The notes beneath the pieces were generated by a model. The model searched no databases and was not told the DNA's origin. It was given only the letters and a program-made list of their open reading frames with translations. A program made the position numbers and the translations under genes. From contig FMVL01000003.1 in assembly GCA_900102235.1 (NCBI GenBank), positions 186,001 to 250,000 on the forward strand: 64,000 nucleotides of DNA. The letters run 5' to 3'. Positions 27,715 to 37,109 of the stretch are shown here, one piece after another. The first letter of the stretch is position 1; each line of letters opens with the position of its first letter. Origin of the DNA: Lachnospiraceae bacterium XBB2008. Its GTDB lineage: Bacteria > Bacillota > Clostridia > Lachnospirales > Lachnospiraceae.

Positions 27715-28986
27715 CTAAACCTCTATCACGAAATCCCATTCCTTGCCGGAGGGTTCGAACAGTTCTCCGAATCCAAGATCCTCTATGTGGATATTGACGG
27801 TGTTAACGTCACTCATTGACATCTTGAGCAGCACCCTCAGTGTATCGGGATCGCGATCCGGCATATCCATGAGTTCTATATCGCGCCCCGTATGCTCTCC
27901 GCCGTCCAGCGGTATGATCACCAGATGAAGCTTGCCGTCCTCGGGCAAAAAGAGCTCGTACTCACACTTCACGTCATACCAGTTGATACCGGCATCGAGG
28001 AGTGCCAGATACGATCCTTTGCCACGTCTTAAGACATCCATGCCGATATTGCTCCTGAGCTTGTCGACACCCAGGAAAACATGAGTCCTGGCCGTCTCTG
28101 ACGGCGTGTACTTATCCTGAAGCGAATAGCAGGCTCCGCGGCTGAAAAGGTCGTTTCCGACAAATACCCTTCTGTTGCGTGCAAGGATCCCGACCGACTT
28201 CGAATACCATTCTTCCTTAAAGCCGTCGCCCAGAAGATATATGGCCGACAGATACGTATCCGCAAGCTCATCCTTCATATGGTCCGAATACTGCCTGTCG
28301 AGCCTCTCATAAGCGGCAGCGCGGGCATCCTCGGTCACGATCTGGGGCATCGGCATCCTATAAGGCATCGACTTGTCCACAAACGCAACTATCGGAGTGG
28401 TCTTGGGATTACAGCTGAATGTATAATCCGTCACGTCATTACCGTCATAATACGAGCACATGACGGCTTCGCGCCATATCTCCCTGTCCTGATGGATCAC
28501 GTAATGATATATGCTCTCCGCATAGCTCTGGAAATAGACATTGCAGTTACGAAGCTGAAGTCCTTCGGACACACGGCTCATAACGTTCACGACATCCGTA
28601 TCCAATGTCTCGCACGTAAACATGATATCCGTGATCGAGCCGCTTACATGGGATCCGCCGAGTACCGATAAGCTCCTCTTGATGAAAAGAGTGAGCAGCG
28701 CGATCCCTTCTATCTCCTCACCGTCTATGACCTCACGTTCGCCGTCGACAGCCTTCCGGAGCAGTCCGTCCACAAGTGTGCCCTCTCCGCGTTCGTGCTG
28801 CCTGATGGCTTCACGACCGTAGAACCACTGATTGACCTTATGTCTCTTGCACAGAACCATGGGTATGTTAAATACCTGCGACCCTATGACCTGTTCCGCC
28901 ATCTGCGGAGCTTCCATTCCGTCACGCAGGTAACTGATCTGCACCGCATATTTTCCGAGGTCAAATCCAACTACCATACCAGTCAT
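27715..28986 (-). CDS. DUF5716-type actin/Hsp70-like protein
   Basis: A 423-residue protein. The N terminus VVGFDLGKYAVQISY resembles the phosphate-1 loop of the actin/Hsp70/sugar-kinase superfamily (GxDxG). A later Gly-rich IYLLGDGFKEEW could be the adenosine loop, followed by FVGNDLFSRGACY. The C-terminal about 130 residues are beta-rich. This matches my recollection of DUF5716, an uncharacterised Hsp70-like clostridial family, normally next to DUF5717. ATP binding is predicted, not shown. Its ATG overlaps the DUF5717 stop by four bases. Confidence 0.75.
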   Translation of the reverse strand: MTGMVVGFDLGKYAVQISYLRDGMEAPQMAEQVIGSQVFNIPMVLCKRHKVNQWFYGREAIRQHERGEGTLVDGLLRKAVDGEREVIDGEEIEGIALLTLFIKRSLSVLGGSHVSGSITDIMFTCETLDTDVVNVMSRVSEGLQLRNCNVYFQSYAESIYHYVIHQDREIWREAVMCSYYDGNDVTDYTFSCNPKTTPIVAFVDKSMPYRMPMPQIVTEDARAAAYERLDRQYSDHMKDELADTYLSAIYLLGDGFKEEWYSKSVGILARNRRVFVGNDLFSRGACYSLQDKYTPSETARTHVFLGVDKLRSNIGMDVLRRGKGSYLALLDAGINWYDVKCEYELFLPEDGKLHLVIIPLDGGEHTGRDIELMDMPDRDPDTLRVLLKMSMSDVNTVNIHIEDLGFGELFEPSGKEWDFVIEV

Positions 28987-31900
28987 CCCTTATGCATGCC
29001 AAACAGCCTGTCGGACATGTATTCACGGCGGTAATACTCTTCCATCAGAGCATCCACCGTGGAATAATCCCTCAGGGCCCTTGCCATGCACATATCGTCT
29101 ATCAGTCCGAAGCGTCCCCTGGGAGCAGAATCTCCCATATCGTTCTTGGCGAGCGTGTTGGACTCGGACAGTTTCTCATTCTCATCATCGGTCTCTTCGG
29201 TTATGTAGTACATGATCTTTTCGCCGAAGAAGATCGTAAACATCTTGGAATATACACCCTTGTACACTTCCCTCATAGGATCGGTATGATAATCCTCATC
29301 CTCGCTCTCTATGATGTAGTGTATGTCAACTCTGGTATCGGGCGATGTACGGTACTCGATGATCACGCAATCCGAAAAGCGCCCCATGGACGGCATGAAA
29401 TCGGCCAGTTCCCTGAAGCAGGAGATCACCACGTCATCGGCAAGAAGTCTGTGAAGAGCCTCCTTAAGGAGCGGACGTGTGCGGTCATCGATCCTGTCCC
29501 TGTTCTCGGCCATATGTCTGACGTAGGCCAGATCGCAGATCTTGCCGAGACTTATGCCCATCTCATATGCATCGGTCAGGATGTCGAAGATCCGATCGGG
29601 TGTCACCGCGCCTTCCACGAAGTTCTCGAAAGAAGCATTTGCGAGTGCCGCGGTCAGGATATCACGGTCGGGTTCGTTATGCGCATAATTCCACAGGACT
29701 TCGGATCTCTCGGGAACATATCCGCCGGTATAGAGGATCTGGATCAGCATCTTCTCCTCAAGGTCGCGTGTATCGGACTTCAACTCTCTCGCCTTTTTCC
29801 ATACGTCTCTGAGAGTCCTTAATGTACCGTATATATGGGCCATCTCATACTGCATGGCCACGAGATTGATCTTGCCGGATTCGAGACACTCGAAAATGAT
29901 CTGGGTCACGAGCGCATCATACTGTCCGGGCTCATCCCTGTGAACGGGAAGCCAGCCGTAGACCAGGTCGCTTAAGACAACCTTGTCAACACCCTCGGGA
30001 CCGTATCTGTATATCCAGTCCATGGCTTTGTCATACATGCTGCGGCTTATCATGAGCCGTATGCACTCGGCGCGTTCGTATTCGGCTACATCCGAGCTGT
30101 CGAGCTTCTCAAGGAACGAATCAAGTTCTTCTATCCTGTCCTGATCATAATAGAACCGGGCAAGTTTCATCGTCACGTTCCTGGCGTAATCCGCGGAAAA
30201 GCCTCCGTTTTCCAGAAGGTTTCTGAACCTGAACTCATTCTCGCTGCGGATATCAACGCTCATTCGGTGCTCTATGCAGCAGTATGTATCTATTCCGATA
30301 TGATCTTTGACGAGCAGCTGCAGAGACAGCAGGATCCTGCCCGGTGACATGAGACGTATGGGCTCTGTCCGGGCCGTTCCCACGAAACGGTTACGGTTGC
30401 TGTCCTCTATCGCTATGCAGTGATCGTCACTGTAGATCGGGATATAGGCTTTTCCGTCAGTTACGGGGAAAAGCTGTTCCCCGTCGCAGTGCTCATAACT
30501 GAGCACGCAGTATCTGGCATCGGGAATGTCCGATGTATCCAGTTCGTAGATGAAAAATACATCCGCAACATCTTCCGCCGTTTTCTGATCGGAAAGAGTG
30601 ACATCATCGATCATGTCCTTATAAAGGACCGCAAGGAATCTGTTGTTATGATGCGCTTTCAGCTGATCTGCCACGAATTCCGATATCTGACGCTTATACT
30701 TGGAGTACATCTCGGGATCTTCTTTTCGATGTGCCACCACATACGCATACAGATATGCATTGGTCTCATAATCCAGATCCGACTGGAATGAGAAATACAG
30801 GAGCACGCTGCGCGGTATCTCATCTTCGGAGTTCTTATCCACGCTCATCATGTAGTATTCATACAGGCGCGTGATCTTAAGTCCCTGCATGACGGCGTAG
30901 TCATACCATCTGTGGGCTTTGATGTCCTTGCGTCCGGCACTTATCAGCTGCGAGCAGATGATCGAGAGCAGATCATCCTGGGGATCGTCCTGATAGCAGA
31001 AAGCAAGCAGTCTGATCATGGAAGGAGAATACTCTTTGGTATGCTCCGCAATGGTACGGACCGCTACGGCCAGGTCCTCGGTCATGAGCTGTTTCTTGCT
31101 CAGATACCTGATCACCATCATGTCGAAGCCGTCAAGCTTGCTGATGATCGTAGGATTATCCATGGCGATGCGTGCGGCTTCCAGATAGATCGCGGGAGAA
31201 TTGCAGCCGCGGTCGTAGGCCTGCTCATACATCTCCCATCTGCGTCCGGCATCCTTGTACTCCGGCGACATCACGGAGAGAAGCCAGCAAAGACGCCAGT
31301 TATCGGGATCGGTCTTATAGCAGTACTCCACCTCTTCGGTCAGAGTATCGATATCCATGTCTTCTTCGTCTATGAGAGAGTTCAGATACAGGTAGTAACA
31401 CCACAGATATGAATTCTCCGTCTGGACGCTCTGGGCCTGGTCTTTTACTTTCCTCAGGTTCCACATGGCTTCATTGCTGCGCCCGTGCGTGATCATCAGA
31501 TGGATCTGATAGAGTCTGGCACGCAGGTCCTCGGGATCGCTGGCCAGCATATCGGTCACGATAGCCTGACTCTTGTCAAGCCACTCTCTGGTACTTATCT
31601 TCTTCAGGCGATGAGCTTCATAGCATTCCATCAAAGAGACGACTCTCTGCATCCTGACCTTGGTCATGTCCTTAAGATGGAGATGCTCACCGGTGACTCT
31701 GACCACCACGGGGATGGTCTCTTCGCCGCGGTCGGATACGAGTCTGATCGCACCGTAATTGCTGCCTACATGGAGCTTTGCGGGATCCACGTAGTAGTAG
31801 AGTTGATATTTATTGCCGAGGAATGAATCGAAGTCGACCTCGGAATCTTCAACGCTTAAGAATTCTCCTTCGGTCATGATCCTGAAGCGTGTATAGCCCC

Positions 31901-32558
31901 ATCCGTTCTTCACGATCTCCAGCCTGAAGCGCGAAATATCACCGGGGTCGCTGATGTCCACGCTCTTCTCCGCGGGTATGTATTCGACCGGGGTCTTCTT
32001 GTGTATGGAGATCAGGAACTCATCCATGTTTCTCCCTGAACCCTTTACTCCGGACAGACATCTGTACAGAGCGAGGAACTCGCGATCGGGGCCGGTAAAT
32101 ATCTCCTCGAACCGCGGGGAGTAGAAAAGAGCCAGCGCCTCATCCCATTTGGTCCTTGCCAGATTGGTGAAATGAAAGACGTTGCGGATCGGTCCTATCG
32201 AAGACTGAAGAAATTCCGATTCCACGCTTATGCTGAAGGGGATCTGGTATTCTCCCCTGTTCGAAAGCAATACGAAATTGCCTTTGACTTCCTGGCCGGG
32301 GATAAGATCCGTACCGTTGAAACGGTAGGCGATCTCATCCTGCATTCCGGAGAACTCGGTAGTTATGCATTCCATACGGTAATCGTCGGAATAAACATAG
32401 CCCTCACTCAGGGCATGTGAAGAAGCCGTAACACTAAAAGAGCCCTCGCATGTTGCACCGGGGCGAATAGTGTGTTCCACTCTGCTGACGGAAAAAGTCA
32501 GGGTACCGAATTCCCTTTGGATCAGACCGTTATTTATGCTCTCGATAATTCTTCTCAT
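28983..32558 (-). CDS. Giant DUF5717-type protein
   Basis: A 1191-residue protein without signal peptide. The first 320 residues look like repeated beta-sandwich domains (Val/Ser/Gly-rich strands around EGSFSV, EVKGNFVLLS, GAIRLVS). The rest is mostly helical-repeat sequence of TPR/solenoid character, interrupted by another beta-rich section near 700-790. I match it to DUF5717 from memory of the N terminus and its DUF5716 neighbour. The frame is open 28 codons further upstream across the htpG terminator; I chose the ATG giving MRRIIESINNG. That ATG has no Shine-Dalgarno and lies 10 bases after TATAAT. It heads the four-gene operon. Confidence 0.75.
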   Translation of the reverse strand: MRRIIESINNGLIQREFGTLTFSVSRVEHTIRPGATCEGSFSVTASSHALSEGYVYSDDYRMECITTEFSGMQDEIAYRFNGTDLIPGQEVKGNFVLLSNRGEYQIPFSISVESEFLQSSIGPIRNVFHFTNLARTKWDEALALFYSPRFEEIFTGPDREFLALYRCLSGVKGSGRNMDEFLISIHKKTPVEYIPAEKSVDISDPGDISRFRLEIVKNGWGYTRFRIMTEGEFLSVEDSEVDFDSFLGNKYQLYYYVDPAKLHVGSNYGAIRLVSDRGEETIPVVVRVTGEHLHLKDMTKVRMQRVVSLMECYEAHRLKKISTREWLDKSQAIVTDMLASDPEDLRARLYQIHLMITHGRSNEAMWNLRKVKDQAQSVQTENSYLWCYYLYLNSLIDEEDMDIDTLTEEVEYCYKTDPDNWRLCWLLSVMSPEYKDAGRRWEMYEQAYDRGCNSPAIYLEAARIAMDNPTIISKLDGFDMMVIRYLSKKQLMTEDLAVAVRTIAEHTKEYSPSMIRLLAFCYQDDPQDDLLSIICSQLISAGRKDIKAHRWYDYAVMQGLKITRLYEYYMMSVDKNSEDEIPRSVLLYFSFQSDLDYETNAYLYAYVVAHRKEDPEMYSKYKRQISEFVADQLKAHHNNRFLAVLYKDMIDDVTLSDQKTAEDVADVFFIYELDTSDIPDARYCVLSYEHCDGEQLFPVTDGKAYIPIYSDDHCIAIEDSNRNRFVGTARTEPIRLMSPGRILLSLQLLVKDHIGIDTYCCIEHRMSVDIRSENEFRFRNLLENGGFSADYARNVTMKLARFYYDQDRIEELDSFLEKLDSSDVAEYERAECIRLMISRSMYDKAMDWIYRYGPEGVDKVVLSDLVYGWLPVHRDEPGQYDALVTQIIFECLESGKINLVAMQYEMAHIYGTLRTLRDVWKKARELKSDTRDLEEKMLIQILYTGGYVPERSEVLWNYAHNEPDRDILTAALANASFENFVEGAVTPDRIFDILTDAYEMGISLGKICDLAYVRHMAENRDRIDDRTRPLLKEALHRLLADDVVISCFRELADFMPSMGRFSDCVIIEYRTSPDTRVDIHYIIESEDEDYHTDPMREVYKGVYSKMFTIFFGEKIMYYITEETDDENEKLSESNTLAKNDMGDSAPRGRFGLIDDMCMARALRDYSTVDALMEEYYRREYMSDRLFGMHKG

Positions 32559-32568
32559 AGATATAAAG

Positions 32569-32597
32569 ATTATACCAAATCTCAAGCCTACAAACAA
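32569..32597 (-). promoter_or_regulatory. Promoter of the DUF5717 operon, close to the start codon
   Basis: TTGTTT (32597-32592) and TATAAT (32574-32569) are separated by 17 bp on the minus strand. The -35 box lies in the T-tract of the htpG terminator. Transcription should begin about four bases or fewer before the ATG at 32558, implying a leaderless or nearly leaderless mRNA. Confidence 0.55.
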
Positions 32598-32661
32598 GAA
32601 AAGCCCCCGTGTTTTGATATGTACCCTCTTTACCGGACACATATCATTTTCACGGGGGCTT
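32591..32661 (-). terminator. Intrinsic terminator of htpG
   Basis: An outer inverted repeat of 11 bp (32601-32611 with 32651-32661; AAGCCCCCGTG and its complement) encloses an inner 8-bp stem (32615-32622 with 32639-32646). On the minus strand it is followed by TTCTTGTTT. It lies 12 bp after the htpG stop. Confidence 0.88.
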
Positions 32662-32672
32662 GCTCTGATTTT

Positions 32673-34754
32673 TTATTTGGTCAGAAGGAGCATGATATCG
32701 TTGCTCCTCTGTACAAATCTGGTCATCGCATCGGCCTCTAACGGAGCCTGCTGGAGTTTAGCCAGATCATAGAGCTGCTCGCATATCATCGCGGTGTTCT
32801 CTCCGTCCTTGTTATCCATTATGTACTGAACAAGAGGATGGTTGGCGTTGAGCACGAGAGTCGTACCCTCATCGCCTTTTCCGAACAGTCCCGGATCCAT
32901 GCCCGGCATGCTGTACATCTTCATCATATCCTGCATGCGTCTGGTCTCTTCGGACAGAGTCAGGATCGAAGATATCTTCTTGTTCTTGAGTTTCTCGATC
33001 TTGACATTCAGTTCTTCCTTCTTGAGAGCCTTCTTCACGATGCCGGCGATCTCTTCGGCCTGTGCATCATATTCTTCCTGAGCCTTCTTCGATGTGCGGG
33101 ATCTGAAGGTATCGGTTATATCCGCATCTATGCGCTGGAAATGAATACCTTCATTCTTGGCTTCAAGCTGTGAGATGAAAGGCTGGTCTATATTGTGTGT
33201 GAGCACCACCGCATCCATCTTGGCAGCCCTGAACATATTGATATACTGGCTCTGCTGAACGGGATCGGTCACATAGTAGATCGTCTTTTCCTTCTTCTCT
33301 TCCTCTGCCTCTTCTTCATCCGATCCGGCATCGGCGGGTATCTCTTCGGTCTCAACCTTCTCGCCGTTTTCATCAACTGCGGAAGCTTTCTCTTCTCCCT
33401 CTTCGGTTTCATCGGGATCGATCTTGTTGACCTCAAGGCACTCGGGAAGTGTCATGTACTTGTCATCGATGTTCTTAAAGAGGATGTAATCTGTCATCTT
33501 CTCGCAGAACTTGTCATCGCGGAGACACCCGTACTTGATGAACGGAGCGATGTCATCCCAGTACTTCTCGTAATCTTCCTTCTCTGTCTTGCACATGCCG
33601 GAAAGCTTATCCGCAACCTTCTTGGAGATGAACTCCGATATCTTCTTAACAAATCCGTCGTTCTGGAGTGCGGATCTTGATACGTTGAGCGGCAGATCGG
33701 GACAGTCGATAACACCCTTTAAGAGCATCAGATACTCGGGGATGACCTCCTTGATGTTGTCTGCCACGAATACCTGGTTGTTATAAAGTTTGATAGTGCC
33801 TTCGATGGAGTCATACTCGGTATTGATCCTCGGGAAATACAGGATGCCCTTTAAGTTAAAGGGATAATCCATGTTCAGATGGATCCAGAACAGAGGCTCC
33901 TTGTAATCATTAAAGAGCTTACGGTAAAACTCAAGATACTCATCTCTGGTGCAGTCATTGGGATGTTTGGTCCACAGAGGCGTGGTCTCGTTTAAGGTCT
34001 CAAAGACCTTGGGACGCTGCATGTTCTTCTTCTGCTCTTCATCGGCATCATCATATGCCTTCTTCTCAGCCTCGATCTCTTCGGGAGTCTTTAACAGGAA
34101 CTTCTCAAGCTCATCTTTTTCCTCGTCCTTGGCCAGATATATATCAAAAGGCATGAATCCGCAGTATTTCTTTATGACCTCCCGTGCCTTGTATTCGTTG
34201 CAGAACTCAAGGCAGTCCTCGTTAAGGAAAAGTGTGATGGTGGTTCCGACTTCAGCCTTATCCGAATCGGACATGGAGAACTCCGCTCCGCCCGTACACT
34301 CCCAATGTACGGCTTTCGCTCCCTTCTGATAGGACAGGGTATCGATATGTACCTCATCAGCTACCATGAACGATGAGTAAAAACCGAGTCCGAAATGACC
34401 GATGATCTGGTCATCACCGGTCTTGTCCTTATACTTCTCCACAAAATCGGTAGCACCTGAAAATGCCACCTGGTTGATGTACTCCTCAACCTCATCCGCG
34501 GTCATTCCCAGACCGTTATCCGTGATCCTGATCGTCTTGTCCGCAGGATTTACGATCACTTTGATCAGCGGTTTGAAGCCATCGGGAAGTTCGTACTCTC
34601 CCATCATGTCCAGCTTCTTGAGTTTCGTTATGGCATCGCAGCCGTTAGATACCAACTCCCTGTAGAATATGTCGTGGTCCGAATAGAGCCATTTCTTGAT
34701 GATGGGAAACATATTCTCGGAATTGATCGAAAGATTGCCATGTTTTTCAGCCAT
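32673..34754 (-). CDS. htpG: Molecular chaperone HtpG (Hsp90)
   Basis: A 693-residue cytosolic ATP-dependent chaperone. The N-terminal GHKL ATPase domain carries the YRELVSNGCDAI helix, DNGLGMT and GHFGLGFYSSFMVAD; middle and C-terminal dimerisation domains follow. An acidic insertion (Glu/Asp-rich, about 455-490) lies in the middle domain. The frame has an ATG three codons earlier that abuts the AAGGAG site; the ATG giving MAEKHGNLS has 9-base spacing and is preferred. A CIRCE operator lies upstream and a strong terminator downstream, so it is monocistronic and probably heat regulated by HrcA. Confidence 0.95.
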   Translation of the reverse strand: MAEKHGNLSINSENMFPIIKKWLYSDHDIFYRELVSNGCDAITKLKKLDMMGEYELPDGFKPLIKVIVNPADKTIRITDNGLGMTADEVEEYINQVAFSGATDFVEKYKDKTGDDQIIGHFGLGFYSSFMVADEVHIDTLSYQKGAKAVHWECTGGAEFSMSDSDKAEVGTTITLFLNEDCLEFCNEYKAREVIKKYCGFMPFDIYLAKDEEKDELEKFLLKTPEEIEAEKKAYDDADEEQKKNMQRPKVFETLNETTPLWTKHPNDCTRDEYLEFYRKLFNDYKEPLFWIHLNMDYPFNLKGILYFPRINTEYDSIEGTIKLYNNQVFVADNIKEVIPEYLMLLKGVIDCPDLPLNVSRSALQNDGFVKKISEFISKKVADKLSGMCKTEKEDYEKYWDDIAPFIKYGCLRDDKFCEKMTDYILFKNIDDKYMTLPECLEVNKIDPDETEEGEEKASAVDENGEKVETEEIPADAGSDEEEAEEEKKEKTIYYVTDPVQQSQYINMFRAAKMDAVVLTHNIDQPFISQLEAKNEGIHFQRIDADITDTFRSRTSKKAQEEYDAQAEEIAGIVKKALKKEELNVKIEKLKNKKISSILTLSEETRRMQDMMKMYSMPGMDPGLFGKGDEGTTLVLNANHPLVQYIMDNKDGENTAMICEQLYDLAKLQQAPLEADAMTRFVQRSNDIMLLLTK

Positions 34755-34820
34755 TGCTATCATCTCCTTAAGTATATTTTCTGATGAAAAAGATCAGTTT
34801 TTCAAACTCTGAGCATAATT

Positions 34821-34847
34821 TTAGCACTCGCGCGATGCGAGTGCTAG
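34821..34847. promoter_or_regulatory. CIRCE operator (HrcA binding site) of htpG
   Basis: TTAGCACTC, nine bases, then GAGTGCTAG: the CIRCE consensus with one mismatch in the last base. A TATAAA box on the minus strand at 34860-34855 would put the transcription start at about the first base of the element, the usual location for this operator. It lies 67 bp before the htpG start codon. Confidence 0.9.
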
Positions 34848-34862
34848 TAAAAATTTTATAAA

Positions 34863-35957
34863 CTATTGTTCGGACAATATCAGGTTGTCATCCGCGACGG
34901 TGAAAAAGTCGCTCGTGGTGATATCGTCTCCGTGCAGAAACTCTATCTCGCTCCACAGCTGATCGTTTAATTTCCGGGTCAGATTCTGAACATAAGCATC
35001 ATACTGTTCTCCGAATATCGTCTCACGCTCCCGCTCGACTATCTCGATCTTGTTAAGGTCAGTTTCCTCAAGGTTATAGGTACTTAAACACAGTGCGACC
35101 AGATATCCGTCCTCGGTCGTCAGCACCTCCGATATCTCTCCGTTCGCAAGATCGAACAGTGCGGTCCTTAAGTAGTTATTGTCCAGATCCTCTTTTCCGA
35201 GAGATTTGATCATCTCATCGGAGTCCGAATATTCGGCTACAAGTGAATCAAAAGATTCTCCGGCCACGGCTCTGTCATGCGCTTCCTCAGCCCTGACGAA
35301 CAGTTCCCTGGCCTCATCGGATGACATCTCGACTCTCCTGCCTGTAGCATCGGTCGTATACGTCTTGATCAGTATGTATTCCACCGTGATGTTTCTGGCT
35401 TCATCATCACTGATCTCCGGATTCACATCCGCTATGATATGCTCATAAACCTTACGGGCGATCAGATACTCCCGGTAAAGCGATGCTATGGTATCCCTGT
35501 CTATGCCCATCCCGTCTATCTCCGGACGGCTAAGCGAATCGTAATAGATGTCCGCGGCGTTCTCGACGGACTTGGATTCATCGGCGGTAAGCTCGATCCC
35601 GAGAGTCTGCGCCATCAGATTCATGGTCTTGACCTGCGCCATCTTGGCGAGCGCATTATCCTTGACCCGCTCCTCGAGAGTGGTGCCGTCGGCTTCGGTC
35701 GCCCAGATCTCGGTACCGTAAACATTTTCATACTGGTTCTGGATATTGGTCAGATATACCATCATCTCCGGACGGGAGCAGCTTATCGTCTCTATCCTGA
35801 AGACCTCGTCCTTGTTCAAACCGGTCGTAAGAACCACTTTGGTCCCGGACAGATCCATGCCGCAGCCCGGTAACAGAGTCATCAGAGCACATAAAAACAG
35901 GCACAGAAACCCGGTATGTATTTTTCTTATACGGTCATTTCTCATGCCTGTTCTCAT
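34863..35957 (-). CDS. PrsA/SurA-like peptidyl-prolyl isomerase lipoprotein
   Basis: A 364-residue secreted lipoprotein. A lipobox LPGC ends the signal peptide near residue 32. It resembles the SurA N-terminal plus parvulin organisation: helical chaperone part (about 60-190) and a parvulin-like rotamase region (about 190-290; VEYILIKTYTT, FDSLVAEYSDSD, ANGEISEVLTTEDGYLVAL), then a helical tail. Expected role: folding of exported proteins at the membrane. Two starts are possible (35957 or the ATG at 35945); both keep the signal peptide and neither has a good ribosome site. It lies 19 bp after ilvE and probably shares its transcript. Confidence 0.82.
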   Translation of the reverse strand: MRTGMRNDRIRKIHTGFLCLFLCALMTLLPGCGMDLSGTKVVLTTGLNKDEVFRIETISCSRPEMMVYLTNIQNQYENVYGTEIWATEADGTTLEERVKDNALAKMAQVKTMNLMAQTLGIELTADESKSVENAADIYYDSLSRPEIDGMGIDRDTIASLYREYLIARKVYEHIIADVNPEISDDEARNITVEYILIKTYTTDATGRRVEMSSDEARELFVRAEEAHDRAVAGESFDSLVAEYSDSDEMIKSLGKEDLDNNYLRTALFDLANGEISEVLTTEDGYLVALCLSTYNLEETDLNKIEIVERERETIFGEQYDAYVQNLTRKLNDQLWSEIEFLHGDDITTSDFFTVADDNLILSEQ

Positions 35958-35976
35958 TTCAGATTATATTACCTGA

Positions 35977-37002
35977 TCACTTAATGGTTACGATCCAGCC
36001 TTCGGGTGCTTCGATACGGCCCATCTGGATACCGGTGAGTGTATCGTAGAGTTTCTTCGTGATCGGTCCCATCTCGTCCATTCCGCTGGGAAGTCTGATC
36101 TCTTTACCGTGGTCAACGATGCAGCCGACGGGTGAGATAACAGCGGCAGTACCGCAAAGACCGCACTCTGCCATATCGGGAAGCTCGTCTAAGAACACTT
36201 CTCTGTGCTCAACGGTAAGACCGAGATACTTCTCGGCAACTACCATCAGCGAACGTCTGGTGATCGAAGGAAGGATCGAATCGGACTTGGGTGTGACAAC
36301 CTTGCCGTCCTTAGTAACGAACAGGAAGTTGGCACCGCCTGTCTCCTCAACCTTGGTACGGGTTCCGGGATCGAGATACATGTTCTCGTCATATCCTTCT
36401 TTATGTGCGGTAACTATAGCATGAAGACTCATCGCATAGTTAAGACCGGCCTTGATATGTCCGGTTCCGTGAGGAGCCGCACGGTCGAAATCCGAGATCT
36501 TGATGGTCAGGGGCTTGGCTCCGCCCTTGAAATAAGGTCCGACGGGAGTCACCAGGATACGGAACTGATACTCATCCGCAGGCTTAACTCCGATAACGGG
36601 GTTGGTACCCATCATATAAGGTCTGATATAGAGCGTTGCACCTGAGCCGTACGGAGGAACCCAGTCCTCATTGGCTGCAACGACCTTCTTAACCGCTTCA
36701 ATGAAACGACCGTCGGGTAATACGGGCATCTCAAGTCTTTCGCAGGACTGATTCATACGCTCTGCATTAAGGTCAGGTCTGAACGTAACGATATGACCGT
36801 CCTCGGTGGTGTATGCCTTAAGTCCCTCGAAGCATGTCTGAGCATACTGGAATACACCCGCACACTCGTTGAGGACGATATTGGGGTCATCTATGATCGC
36901 TCCGTCATCCCATGCGCCGTTCTTGAATTCCGATACATATCTCTTGTCCGTAACCTGATAACCGAAACCGAGATTTGCCCAGTCTATGTCTTTCTTTGCC
37001 AT
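35977..37002 (-). CDS. ilvE: Branched-chain amino acid aminotransferase
   Basis: A 341-residue PLP-dependent class IV aminotransferase for the last step of Val, Leu and Ile synthesis. The PLP lysine is in GHIKAGLNYAMSLHA; FEGLKAY, YIRPYMMGTNP and ECGLCGTAAVISPV are conserved blocks of the longer BCAT type. The frame extends 13 codons upstream, but GGGAGGAA stands before the ATG giving MAKKDID, so that start is used. A promoter lies about 75-105 bp upstream. The leader contains a 6-bp hairpin (37025-37041). No T-box was found. Confidence 0.95.
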   Translation of the reverse strand: MAKKDIDWANLGFGYQVTDKRYVSEFKNGAWDDGAIIDDPNIVLNECAGVFQYAQTCFEGLKAYTTEDGHIVTFRPDLNAERMNQSCERLEMPVLPDGRFIEAVKKVVAANEDWVPPYGSGATLYIRPYMMGTNPVIGVKPADEYQFRILVTPVGPYFKGGAKPLTIKISDFDRAAPHGTGHIKAGLNYAMSLHAIVTAHKEGYDENMYLDPGTRTKVEETGGANFLFVTKDGKVVTPKSDSILPSITRRSLMVVAEKYLGLTVEHREVFLDELPDMAECGLCGTAAVISPVGCIVDHGKEIRLPSGMDEMGPITKKLYDTLTGIQMGRIEAPEGWIVTIK

Positions 37003-37078
37003 AACAATTCCTCCCTTATGTTCAGTGTTGTATCCCAACACAATTTTTTACGGATGCACTTCCATGCACATTTCAATA

Positions 37079-37108
37079 ATTTTACACCTAATGAGTCCGA
37101 TGTGTAAA
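37079..37108 (-). promoter_or_regulatory. Promoter of ilvE
   Basis: TTTACA (37108-37103) and TAAAAT (37084-37079), 18 bp apart on the minus strand, each one mismatch from consensus. The predicted leader is about 70 nt and holds the inverted repeat GTGTTG/CAACAC at 37025-37041. Confidence 0.65.
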
Positions 37109-37109
37109 T

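Noticed and set aside
32559-32642. N-terminal extension of the DUF5717 protein by 28 codons
   Set aside because: The extension is coded by the htpG terminator hairpin and the promoter; MRRIIESINNG is the family-like N terminus.
37025-37041. Hairpin in the ilvE leader as a T-box or attenuator
   Set aside because: The leader is about 70 nt, and neither a T-box sequence nor a terminator/antiterminator pair was found.
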